Below are positions 42,160-50,499 of a stretch of 64,000 bases of DNA, piece after piece. The notes under the pieces were generated by a model. That model was given only the letters and a program-made list of their open reading frames with translations. It was not told the DNA's origin and did no database searches. Numbering within the stretch: the first letter of the stretch is position 1; every line of letters starts with the position of its first letter. The DNA comes from Thermoanaerobaculia bacterium (GTDB lineage: Bacteria; Acidobacteriota; Thermoanaerobaculia; Multivoradales; J023): the NCBI GenBank assembly GCA_028066595.1, contig JALCBJ010000005.1, positions 107,933 through 171,932 of the forward strand. Reading direction: 5' to 3'. The translations under genes and the position numbers were made by a program.

Positions 42160-42963
42160 ATGACTGACCACAGCGAACGTCACGACAGCTACGCCCCGGA
42201 GGACGCCGCGGGATCGAGCATCGCGGAGCCACCTCGGGCCCGTGACGGTGCCGAGTCCGGAACGGTGGAAGTCGAGGGCTGGAAGGGCAAGAGCCATGCC
42301 TTCTGGCGCGAGTGGATCAAGCCTCTCCTGATCATCGGGCTCGTGATGTTCTCGTTTCGCTCGGCCGTCGCCGATTGGAACGATGTACCCACCGGTTCCA
42401 TGAAGCCGACCATTCTCGAAGGCGATCGCATCTTCATCAACAAGATTGCCTACGACTTGAAGGTGCCGTTTACGACGATTCGGGTCGCGGAGTGGGATGA
42501 TCCGGAGTGGGGTGACGTGGTGGTATTGCTGTCACCGGAAGACGGCAAGCGGTTGGTGAAGCGGGTAGTGGGACTCCCGGGCGATACGGTCGAGATCGAC
42601 GGGCCGTTCCTTTATCGCAACGGTGAGCGGGCCGCGTACGACATCCTCGATCCGTACTATGTGAACCAGATCGACAGTCACGAGCAGGCTCGCTATCACT
42701 TTGCAGCAGAGGAGCTGGACGGTTTACGACATCCCATCATGACCCGCGTCGGACGGCTGGATTCGCCGACCGGCCCGTTCGTCATTCCTGACGATCATTT
42801 CTTCGTGATGGGCGACAACCGCGGCAACTCTCGTGATTCCCGCTATTTCGGCACCGTCCACCGCGACGAGATCTTGGGTCGCGCCACAGCCGTTGCTCTG
42901 TCGCTGGACCGAGAGAACTACTTCAAGCCTCGCTGGCACCGCTTCTTCACGAAGCTTCCCTGA
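42160..42963 (+). CDS. lepB: Signal peptidase I
   Basis: A 267-residue S26 peptidase. An N-terminal cytoplasmic extension of about 50 residues is followed by one membrane helix ('PLLIIGLVMFSFRSAVA'). The catalytic Ser80 lies in 'DVPTGSMKPTILEGDR' and the general-base Lys134 in 'RLVKRVVGLPGDTVEI'. The conserved end box is 'FFVMGDNRGNSRDSRYFG'. It cleaves signal peptides of exported proteins on the outer face of the inner membrane. The many secreted proteins and lipoproteins in this window are its likely clients (lipoproteins use Lsp instead). The stop lies just before the converging kinase gene, 12 nt away. Confidence 0.95.
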   Translation: MTDHSERHDSYAPEDAAGSSIAEPPRARDGAESGTVEVEGWKGKSHAFWREWIKPLLIIGLVMFSFRSAVADWNDVPTGSMKPTILEGDRIFINKIAYDLKVPFTTIRVAEWDDPEWGDVVVLLSPEDGKRLVKRVVGLPGDTVEIDGPFLYRNGERAAYDILDPYYVNQIDSHEQARYHFAAEELDGLRHPIMTRVGRLDSPTGPFVIPDDHFFVMGDNRGNSRDSRYFGTVHRDEILGRATAVALSLDRENYFKPRWHRFFTKLP

Positions 42964-42975
42964 GCGGGCCCGAGC

Positions 42976-45564
42976 TCAGGCCGGGCACCTGCCGAGCGCA
43001 TCCCGTGCCCGATCCAGGGCCGGTGCGGTGGCATCGTCTTCGTCTGGATTTCCCAGGAGAGGTGCGAATTCCTCGCGGGCGATCCGACATGCTCCGCTCT
43101 CTGCCAGCATCATGACCCAGACCGCCCGAGCGCGCCGGGTCCTGGCGTGGTGCGTTCCCAAGGACCGCTCGAAAACTTCGACCGCTTGCCGCGCCTGGTC
43201 GCGGGCTTCCGGTCCACGGCCCACCTGGAGTAGCACCTGAGCCAGCTGAGTCCGCGCATGCGCGATCTCAGGATGGTCCGGCGGCAATGTCTGGATCATC
43301 CAGTCGATAGCCTGCCGAAATCCCTGGACCGCTTCGCCGTGCTTCCCCGCGTATGACCGAAGGACCGAGAGATTGATCAGCACGGCTGCTAGGTCTGGAT
43401 GCCCCGGATCCAAGGTGCGGTTCCACATGTCGAACGCCTCCGCGTGGAAGGTCTCGGCTTTCTCCAGATCACCTCGGTGATACCAGTAGGCTCCCAAATT
43501 GTTGAGTGCCTGCGCCACCTCCGGGTGGTCCGCAGCGTATAGCCGCCTGCGCATCGAGAGGGCCTCGCGATAGAAGGGCTCTGCTTGTTCGAGCTCTCCC
43601 TTGATACGCAGAAGGTAGGCCAGGTTGGTCATCGCCGATGCTGCGTGCGAGGAGTCGCGGCCCAGGACGCTCTGAAAGACGCTCAAGCTCTCCCTCAGCA
43701 GGGGCTCGGCCTCCGCCAACTCGCCAAGAGATGAATGGACCGAAGCCAAGTTGCTCGAGGTGCGTGCAATCTCGAGGCGGATCTGGCCGGTGGCCTCGAG
43801 CCGCTGCAAGATCTCCAGCGAGCGAAGGAAGCTCGATCGAGCGGCCGGAAATCGACCCTCGTCGGACTCGATCAGGCCCAAGCCGTTGTATGCGGCGGCC
43901 GCGATACGTCCGTCGGTTTCTCCCCGCCGCTCCAAGCGATTCAACAGCTGTTGGTAGTGGTCGACCGCCTCCTGGAACTGAGCACTGAGTCGGGCGAGCT
44001 CCCCGAGTTCCAGCAAAAGTTCGTCGGGTTGGTGCTCGTCGTCGAGGCCGCCGAGCTGAACGCTGCGCGTCAACTGTTCGCGCGCATCCTCCAGGCGTCC
44101 GAGACGAATGTAGGCACTGCCCAGCACGCGAAACAGCTCGATCTGAAGATCGGGTTGTTGTTCGAACTGCTCGTCGACTTGTCGTACTCCCTGGTCCAGG
44201 AGGTCGCCCGCATCGATGATCTGTCCAGGCGACTCGTTCGGGGTCGAGAGATCGAATAGTCCGAGGAGCAACTCGGAGACCACCTGGGCCTTGCGAGTCT
44301 CTTGCTCTGCAGTACGCTGGCCATGGAGGGAGATGACGAAGCCGACGAGAAGAGAACCGGCCAGGAGTGCGCTCATCAGCGAGCCGAACCAGTGGCGTCG
44401 AAGTGCTCGGTGAGCTCGGTAGGCCCATGAGTCCGCGCGGGCCCGAATCGGCAACGCACTGCGGTGGCGCCGAATGTCCTCCAGGAGCTCTCGAACCGAA
44501 CCGTAGCGGCGGGATGCATGGCTCCGCAGCGCCGTGAAGCAGATCGTATCGAGGTCGCCCACCAATGCCCGACGTAGGCGTGACGGCGTCGTTCCGCGAG
44601 TGCTGGCGATGGAGTGATCGAGATCTCGCTTCGAAGGTAGCGCGGCGCCTTCCTCTCGAACGCGACGCAACATGTCCAGTGGCCCCGAGCCTCGTGGATC
44701 GAACGGGCGGTGGCCGCAGAGCAAGCGATACAGCAAGATGCCCAGCGAGTAGACGTCGGCACTGGTACCACTACTGCGACCCTCCAAGATCTCGGGAGCT
44801 GCGCATTCGAGACTGAGGAACCTCGCGCTGGTTCGGGTCGTCTCGAAGCCCGCACCGAGTCCGTCGTCCTGCAGCGCCCTGGCGATCCCGAAGTCGAGCA
44901 ACTTGACGACGCCATCCGGGGTCACGAGGATGTTCGACGGTTTGAGGTCCCGGTGGACCACCAAGCTCTGATGCGCTGCGGCCACGGCTGCGCCAATGGT
45001 GTGGAAGAGATCGAGCCTCTGGTCGAGAGTTGCCTGGTGTGCGTCGCAGTACGACAAGACATCCTGTCCCGGCACGTGTTCCATCGCCAGCCACGGGACG
45101 CCGTTGGCGGTCATGCCACTGTCGAGAAAACGGGCGATGTTGGGATGATCGAGTCTCGCCAGAATTCGCGTTTCGCTGATCAGGCGGCGAACCAGGCTCG
45201 GACTGAACCCCTCGACGATCTTCAGCGCAACCTGTTGCGAGAACTCGGCATGCTCTTTGACAGCGAGATATACGACGCCCATACCCCCACGCCCGAGGAT
45301 CTCCTCGATGCGATAGGGACCGATTTCCTGCCCGGCCGGGAGGCATGTCTCCACTCTGCCCCCGTCGAGAAGGCTCGGTCTCTCCAGCATCGACGGTGGG
45401 TCGCGGAAAGCCTCGACCAGGCTCCTCACTTCCCGACGTAGCTCGATCTGCTGGCCACAAGCCTCTTCGAGAAACGGCTCCAGCTCTTCCGGCGATCGGG
45501 CGAGCGCCTCGTGCAACAGGCCCTCGACGGTCGTCCAGGAATAGTCTAGATCCGGGCGCGTCAC
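42976..45564 (-). CDS. Ser/Thr kinase with membrane helix and TPR repeats
   Basis: An 862-residue protein with a GTG start overlapping the sigma-factor stop (GTGA). After a roughly 80-residue N-terminal region comes the kinase: 'LGRGGMGVVYLAV', catalytic Lys115 in 'VALKIVE', 'VVHRDLKPSNILV' (D206) and 'LLDFGIARAL' (224-226), all intact. One membrane helix ('LMSALLAGSLLVGFVISLHG') near residue 400 is followed by about ten TPR-like units, for example 'ARSSFLRSLEILQRLEATGQ' and 'AEPFYREALSMRRRLYAADHPEVA'. Such kinases are typical beside ECF sigma factors in Acidobacteriota and Planctomycetes. The TPR part is outside the cytoplasm and may sense ligands. It probably controls the upstream sigma factor. 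Confidence 0.92.
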   Translation of the reverse strand: MTRPDLDYSWTTVEGLLHEALARSPEELEPFLEEACGQQIELRREVRSLVEAFRDPPSMLERPSLLDGGRVETCLPAGQEIGPYRIEEILGRGGMGVVYLAVKEHAEFSQQVALKIVEGFSPSLVRRLISETRILARLDHPNIARFLDSGMTANGVPWLAMEHVPGQDVLSYCDAHQATLDQRLDLFHTIGAAVAAAHQSLVVHRDLKPSNILVTPDGVVKLLDFGIARALQDDGLGAGFETTRTSARFLSLECAAPEILEGRSSGTSADVYSLGILLYRLLCGHRPFDPRGSGPLDMLRRVREEGAALPSKRDLDHSIASTRGTTPSRLRRALVGDLDTICFTALRSHASRRYGSVRELLEDIRRHRSALPIRARADSWAYRAHRALRRHWFGSLMSALLAGSLLVGFVISLHGQRTAEQETRKAQVVSELLLGLFDLSTPNESPGQIIDAGDLLDQGVRQVDEQFEQQPDLQIELFRVLGSAYIRLGRLEDAREQLTRSVQLGGLDDEHQPDELLLELGELARLSAQFQEAVDHYQQLLNRLERRGETDGRIAAAAYNGLGLIESDEGRFPAARSSFLRSLEILQRLEATGQIRLEIARTSSNLASVHSSLGELAEAEPLLRESLSVFQSVLGRDSSHAASAMTNLAYLLRIKGELEQAEPFYREALSMRRRLYAADHPEVAQALNNLGAYWYHRGDLEKAETFHAEAFDMWNRTLDPGHPDLAAVLINLSVLRSYAGKHGEAVQGFRQAIDWMIQTLPPDHPEIAHARTQLAQVLLQVGRGPEARDQARQAVEVFERSLGTHHARTRRARAVWVMMLAESGACRIAREEFAPLLGNPDEDDATAPALDRARDALGRCPA

Positions 45565-46208
45565 TCGACGCCGACCCCTCGATCCTCGCCATCATCCGGC
45601 CCGCTCTTCAATTCTCGGGCCAGAAGCGCTTTGGCGCTGATCCAGTCCCGTTTGATGGTCATGCCCGACACTCCGAGGGCCGAGGCGGTTTCCTCGACGC
45701 TCAGGCCGACGATGAAGCGGCATTCCACGACTCGGGCCAGCCGCTGACTGGTTTCCGCCAGACGCTCCAAGGCCTGGTCGAGGGACAAGATGTCTTCCAG
45801 CATCTGGTCCATCGACGGATCTCTGGGTACTTGGGGGTCGTCGAGAGAAACCGGCTTCTCGGTGCCACCTCGTTTTGCGCGGTGGTGAGCTCTGGCGTAG
45901 TCCACGAACGCGAAACGCATGGCGCGAGCGACCAACGCCAGGAAATGATCCCGATCGTTCCAGCGAACGCTGTCTCGCCCCTGGAGTCTGAGATAGGCCT
46001 CGTTGACCAGAGCGGTGGTATTCATCGTGGCATCGCGGCGCCACGGTGCCATACCGCTACGAAGCGTCCGGCGGGCCACCAGGCGCGCCTCCTCATAGAG
46101 ATCAGCAAAAGTCTCGTCAAGGTCGGCGCGGGTCGCCGACGAAAGTCCGGCGGGGTGTGGCTCGCCTCGGAGCGCCACCTTCTCCATGTCTCCTCGTTCG
46201 CCAGCCAT
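45561..46208 (-). CDS. ECF sigma factor (Sigma70_ECF / TIGR02999-type)
   Basis: A 215-residue sigma factor with AAAGGA before the ATG at 46208. Region 2 is visible as 'MNTTALVNEAYLRLQG..VRWNDRDHFLALVARAMRFAFVDYAR' and region 4 as 'CRFIVGLSVEETASALGVSGMTIKRDWISAKALL', in the style of the Sigma70_ECF (TIGR02999) group. The end overlaps the kinase start by 4 nt. No anti-sigma gene is seen, so activity may be set by phosphorylation from the coupled kinase, as proposed for similar pairs. It would direct RNA polymerase to a small regulon. Confidence 0.9.
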   Translation of the reverse strand: MAGERGDMEKVALRGEPHPAGLSSATRADLDETFADLYEEARLVARRTLRSGMAPWRRDATMNTTALVNEAYLRLQGRDSVRWNDRDHFLALVARAMRFAFVDYARAHHRAKRGGTEKPVSLDDPQVPRDPSMDQMLEDILSLDQALERLAETSQRLARVVECRFIVGLSVEETASALGVSGMTIKRDWISAKALLARELKSGPDDGEDRGVGVE

Positions 46209-46302
46209 GTTCCTTTCCAGCTGCGGTTGACGATCATCTTAGTAGAGGGCCGGATCGGAGATCCGAGCGGCCTTCTTGCAACCACACAGAGGAGATCTGA
46301 TC

Positions 46303-48018
46303 GTGACAGGACTGAGAAGGATCGCTTGCGTGGCTGGCTACTTGGGTGCCTGGCTCTGGCTTGCTGTCTCAGCGGTGAGTCAAACCTGGATGGAGGAGGG
46401 TGATGCGATGAGCTTTCCCGATCAGGCAGCCCAGGTGACCAGGGGACAGGGCCAGTTGTCGATCGTCGAAGGAGCGACCGGGCTCGCAGACGCTCGGGAC
46501 GCCTACTGCATCCGGATCGACGAGTCTTTCTTCTTCCGAGCGACCACCGACCCGAACAGCCATCCCGAGGCGAGCGCCACATTCGACACCCGGCTCTTCC
46601 TGTTCGACGAATACGGCTGGCCGGTGCTGGCGAACGATGATTCGTCCGCGGGTGGAACGACTCTTTCGACCCTCGAACGGTCCGCGTCTGACGGTTCCGG
46701 ATTCGAGTTGGAACAGCGTGGGCGGTACACACTCGTCGTGGCCGGAGCCGCGGACTCGCCGCAAGATGTGACAGGTGCGGACCTCTTTGACTTCGGTGCA
46801 GGCGGAACCTTGACCCACTCGCCGGCAACAGGCGTCGGCGCCTTCGCAGAGTGGCAGGGCGGCGTGGTAGAGACGGGGAGCTATTCGCTGGCGCTCGAGG
46901 GTGCGAAGTTCTGCCAGGAGACACTATCTGCAGTCTTCACGACACCGGGAGACCCAGATCGAGTCTGTCGCCTGGAAGGCGGGGCACTATCCGGCTGTGC
47001 GGATCGACCGGACGACGGTGGGGCGGACAGCCAAGCCGCTGCGTTCGGCTACTTCGACTCCAATGCTCATCTCGACTTGGTGGTCGCGCTGGGAAGCAAT
47101 GAGCGAGACCAGATCTGCGCGGGTTCGGCGCAAGGCCTCGTTCTCTGTGTCGAGGCCTCCACTACCAGCCTCTCCACCCACGACGTCGCGGTCCGCGATC
47201 TCGACGGTGACTCGATTCTGGATGCCGTGTTCGCTCACCTCGGTACCGACAAGATTTGCTACGGCGATGGTGGAGGCCTTTTTGTCTCTTGCGACGACAT
47301 TTTCCAGCTGGTCGCTCCCAACGCCAGCTCGACAGGCGTCGCTATGGGACATCTGGACGGCGATGCTTTCTACGACGTCATTTTTTCGACCGATGGTGTC
47401 GGAGAGCTGAACTACGCCTGCCTGGGAGACGGTCTCGGCAACTTTGATACGTGTGAGGCAGTGGGGACGGTCGCGGTCGCGAGTCAGAGCGTCGCTCTCG
47501 GGCGTGTCGATGAAGATCTCCACCTCGATGCTGTCGTCGCCAACGCCCTTGCCTCTGACGAGATTTGCTTGGGCCTGGGCGACGGTACCTTCACCTGCTC
47601 GAGCATCGATGCTTCGGATACAGAGTCGTCGTTCGACGTCGAGCTGGGCTTCGTCGATGGAGATCAGGTTCTCGACGCCGTCTTTGCGCGCGGACCGGAA
47701 ACCGAGAATCTGGTCTGTCTCGGGGACGGTTTAGGTGGCTTTACCTGTTCTCAGGTGAGCTTCGACGATGACGATACTGCTGGTGTGGCTCTGGGATTCG
47801 TGGACGACGATCCATTCCTCGATGCGGTCTTCGCTGGCGACGTCGACAGAATCTGTCTGGGTGATGGCAGCGGCGACTTTACTTGCGCCGCTACTTTGGC
47901 TGCGAAGTCGTCCCCGGCTTCGACGAGCGTGATTCTTGGCCCGCTCGCCGACTCGTTTCTGTTCGGCGACGGATTCGAGTCCGGAGATCTACTGGCCTGG
48001 ACGCCTCTCGCGCCATAG
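46303..48018 (+). CDS. Secreted FG-GAP/VCBS-repeat protein with DGFESGD tail
   Basis: A 571-residue protein; GAGGAG precedes GTG at 46303. A signal peptide is followed by a beta-sandwich with 'FDTRLFLFDEYGWPVLANDD' and 'GRYTLVVAG' that resembles DVUA0089/PPC-like domains. Then come about six FG-GAP-like repeats, each with a D-x-D-x-D-x-x-L-D-A-V-F/V calcium-binding loop (for example 'AVRDLDGDSILDAVF', 'GFVDGDQVLDAVF') and paired Cys. The C-terminus is 'LFGDGFESGDLLAWTPLAP', the same tail as the protease at 14355. Probably exposed at the cell surface or outside. The repeats form a beta-propeller-like integrin fold; the ligand is unknown. Confidence 0.85.
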   Translation: MTGLRRIACVAGYLGAWLWLAVSAVSQTWMEEGDAMSFPDQAAQVTRGQGQLSIVEGATGLADARDAYCIRIDESFFFRATTDPNSHPEASATFDTRLFLFDEYGWPVLANDDSSAGGTTLSTLERSASDGSGFELEQRGRYTLVVAGAADSPQDVTGADLFDFGAGGTLTHSPATGVGAFAEWQGGVVETGSYSLALEGAKFCQETLSAVFTTPGDPDRVCRLEGGALSGCADRPDDGGADSQAAAFGYFDSNAHLDLVVALGSNERDQICAGSAQGLVLCVEASTTSLSTHDVAVRDLDGDSILDAVFAHLGTDKICYGDGGGLFVSCDDIFQLVAPNASSTGVAMGHLDGDAFYDVIFSTDGVGELNYACLGDGLGNFDTCEAVGTVAVASQSVALGRVDEDLHLDAVVANALASDEICLGLGDGTFTCSSIDASDTESSFDVELGFVDGDQVLDAVFARGPETENLVCLGDGLGGFTCSQVSFDDDDTAGVALGFVDDDPFLDAVFAGDVDRICLGDGSGDFTCAATLAAKSSPASTSVILGPLADSFLFGDGFESGDLLAWTPLAP

Positions 48019-48031
48019 GAGGCGAGGGCTG

Positions 48032-50317
48032 CTATGGTGCGGGTGGTGACCAGTCGAGGACGATCCGGATCCCTTGGGGTGTCTTCGTACGTCTGTCCTG
48101 GATCGCGAGAAATCCGTCTTTGGCGGGCTGGATCATCTCGAGTCCCAGATCGTGATCCAAGACCTTGGTCGGGCTGCCCGGCAGCACCTGGCCGTTGCGC
48201 CGGATCTCGACTTCTTGGAGTCCCTCCGCGTCGTGAAAGTAAAGGCGGGTCCCGTCCACGGACCAGAAGGGTGACCAACCCCCATCGGAGCTGATCTGCC
48301 AACGGGAGGAGAGAGACGGGAAGTCGAAGAGAAAAATCTGCCAGTCGCCGTTGACCGAAATGCCCGCAGCGAGCAAGTCCCCGTCTGGGGAGGGCGCTGC
48401 GGCCGACTCGAGGGCCTGCGATACGAAGATAGGACGTCTCTCACCGCCTTCCTTCCATAGCCACAGATCCCAGGCCGTCTCGGGGTGGGCCTCGGTGTAC
48501 AGAAGGTGTTCGCCATCCGGCATCCAGGCCCACGGGTAGGAATGATGCGGCCGTTCGAAGAGTAGGTCGGCATCGCCCCGCCCGTCGGCACTCTTGCGAT
48601 GGATCCCGTAGTGACCACCGCGATCTGAGGCGAACGTCACCGAGCGCCCGTCCGGCGTCCACACCGGCTCGATGTCGAAACCCTCGAATGTGAGGCGGCG
48701 GAGAGTGCCTTGTTCCAGATCGACGATCCATACATCCGACTCTCCCTCCTCCGCGATGGTTACTGCGGCTTGCGTGCCATCCGGGGAGACCTCCAGATTT
48801 CGGTAGAAGCGCGGCGGTGTCGGCAGTGGAGTCACCCGACCGGTGCGATCGATCCGTACGAGGCGTCGTCCGGCGGCTCGGACGGGGTCGGATCGATCGG
48901 TCTCGGGTAGGTATGCCATGGCCCCCCTGGGCGCCAGTGCCATGTGTAGCAGACCCGTGAACGGGCAGGGCTCCAGATCTGGGAGCACAGGAACCGGTGG
49001 GCCCAGATCGCCTGTCTCCGGGTCGTAGGTGGCGGCCGCCGTACCGTCGGGTCGGGAGAATATGAGGTGGCCGGGCATGCCCGGTTCGCGAGGTGCCAAC
49101 CACTTGGCACCGGCCGCCCCGGCGACTACCGTTCGACGCGTACCCGTGTCGGGGTCGAGCCGGATGATCGAGGCGGTACCGACCGTATTCGACCAGGCTG
49201 TGACCAGCAGATCGCCGTTCGGAAGATGCTGTGGCCAGATCAGGGCCACCTCGCCGGCCGACGGGTCGGCATGGGCCAGGATCTCGGGTTCCCCGCCGAT
49301 CGCGGGCACGCGGAGCAGTGTCGTTCCCGGATGGGGTGAGAAAACGATGGAGTCCGATCCCCAGCTGGCCCCGAGCGCTTTGGACGTTTCGCAGACGGCG
49401 ACGCGAGAGCCGTCCCTCGGATCGATCTTCCAAAGCCTTCGCTCCGCGAAGAAGCCGATCCACCGACCGTCCGGTGAGAAGAAAGGGGCCTGAGCTCCGC
49501 GAGGTACGGGGATCGAGGTCGGTTCGTATCGATCCAGGGATTGGTGAACGAGCATCGCGTTCTCGCCGCGAACCACGGTCCAAGCGAGTTGCCGACCATC
49601 GGCCGACATGGCCAAAACCGGGTATTTGGGATGGATCTCGTCACCCGGCACCCAAGGCAGGAGAAAGCGCGTCGGTTGGCGGGAGCGGGCCCCGCTTTCC
49701 ATGGCGCCCGAGCTCGCGACCAAAGCGCGAGTGTCTGTCTTGGAGCTCACCGGTCCGTCTCCGGAGCGCCCGAGCCAGAGAAGCAATGCCTGCACCGCGA
49801 CGATGGCGCCGAGGGACCAGATCAGCCATCTGGAACCCACCTCGGCGAAACCGCGGTGCGGTATCTCCGGAGCAGGATCTTTGCGTTCCGAGGTGACGGT
49901 CGGAAGCTCGTGCAGGAGCTCGACGGCTTGCGGCTCCGTCGGACCGGCCGGAGATACCTGGGCGACGAACCGGTAACCACGCCGATGCACCGTCCGGATG
50001 AACCTGGGTGTCTGGGGTGAGTCGCCGAGGGCTTGTCGCAACAGGCTGACGGCCTCGGTGATGGATGCATCGGCGACATGGGCTCCGTTCCAGACCTCCT
50101 CGATCAGCTTCTCCTTCGAGACGACGCTGCCCTGGCGCGCCAAGAGGGTGTCGAGGACGGCGAGTGCCCGTGGCGGCAAATCCACGTCTTCGCCATGTCG
50201 CTGGAGACGACGATCGCGCAAGTCGTACTCGAAGTCGCCGAATCCGATCCGCGTGGCGGCAGGATGTCGAGCGACGCTGAACTGCGAACTCTTGCGGATC
50301 TGGGTCGAGACGCTCAT
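48032..50317 (-). CDS. Membrane regulator: winged helix, TM and PD40/TolB-like propeller
   Basis: A 761-residue protein from ATG 50317; ATG 50341 is a second option and neither has a good ribosome site. An OmpR/CadC-type winged helix covers residues 20-125 ('DVDLPPRALAVLDTLLARQGSVVSKEKLIEEVW', 'IRTVHRRGYRFVAQV'). One membrane helix follows near residue 170 ('LIWSLGAIVAVQALLLWLG'), then a periplasmic propeller of PD40/WD40-like repeats ('PFFSPDGRWIGFFA', 'LEVSPDGTQAAVTI', 'EPVWTPDGRSVTFASDRGG'). This is the layout of CadC-like one-component regulators. It is divergent from the DUF5916 barrel gene, a likely target. The sensed ligand is unknown. Confidence 0.85.
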   Translation of the reverse strand: MSVSTQIRKSSQFSVARHPAATRIGFGDFEYDLRDRRLQRHGEDVDLPPRALAVLDTLLARQGSVVSKEKLIEEVWNGAHVADASITEAVSLLRQALGDSPQTPRFIRTVHRRGYRFVAQVSPAGPTEPQAVELLHELPTVTSERKDPAPEIPHRGFAEVGSRWLIWSLGAIVAVQALLLWLGRSGDGPVSSKTDTRALVASSGAMESGARSRQPTRFLLPWVPGDEIHPKYPVLAMSADGRQLAWTVVRGENAMLVHQSLDRYEPTSIPVPRGAQAPFFSPDGRWIGFFAERRLWKIDPRDGSRVAVCETSKALGASWGSDSIVFSPHPGTTLLRVPAIGGEPEILAHADPSAGEVALIWPQHLPNGDLLVTAWSNTVGTASIIRLDPDTGTRRTVVAGAAGAKWLAPREPGMPGHLIFSRPDGTAAATYDPETGDLGPPVPVLPDLEPCPFTGLLHMALAPRGAMAYLPETDRSDPVRAAGRRLVRIDRTGRVTPLPTPPRFYRNLEVSPDGTQAAVTIAEEGESDVWIVDLEQGTLRRLTFEGFDIEPVWTPDGRSVTFASDRGGHYGIHRKSADGRGDADLLFERPHHSYPWAWMPDGEHLLYTEAHPETAWDLWLWKEGGERRPIFVSQALESAAAPSPDGDLLAAGISVNGDWQIFLFDFPSLSSRWQISSDGGWSPFWSVDGTRLYFHDAEGLQEVEIRRNGQVLPGSPTKVLDHDLGLEMIQPAKDGFLAIQDRRTKTPQGIRIVLDWSPPAP

Positions 50318-50499
50318 CCTCGGACATGTTACGGCCGGCATCCGTAGGAGTTCGCGAGACTTTGGACGCTCTTGAGACTTTCCTTGGAAAAAGTTCCTTG
50401 TGTGTTGAGGACTGTAGAAGGCTCTTGGGGAACACTTCAAGACACTCGGAGCCTCGTTCCGAAGCTTCGATGCAAGAGACCAACCTATCGGGAGATTTC

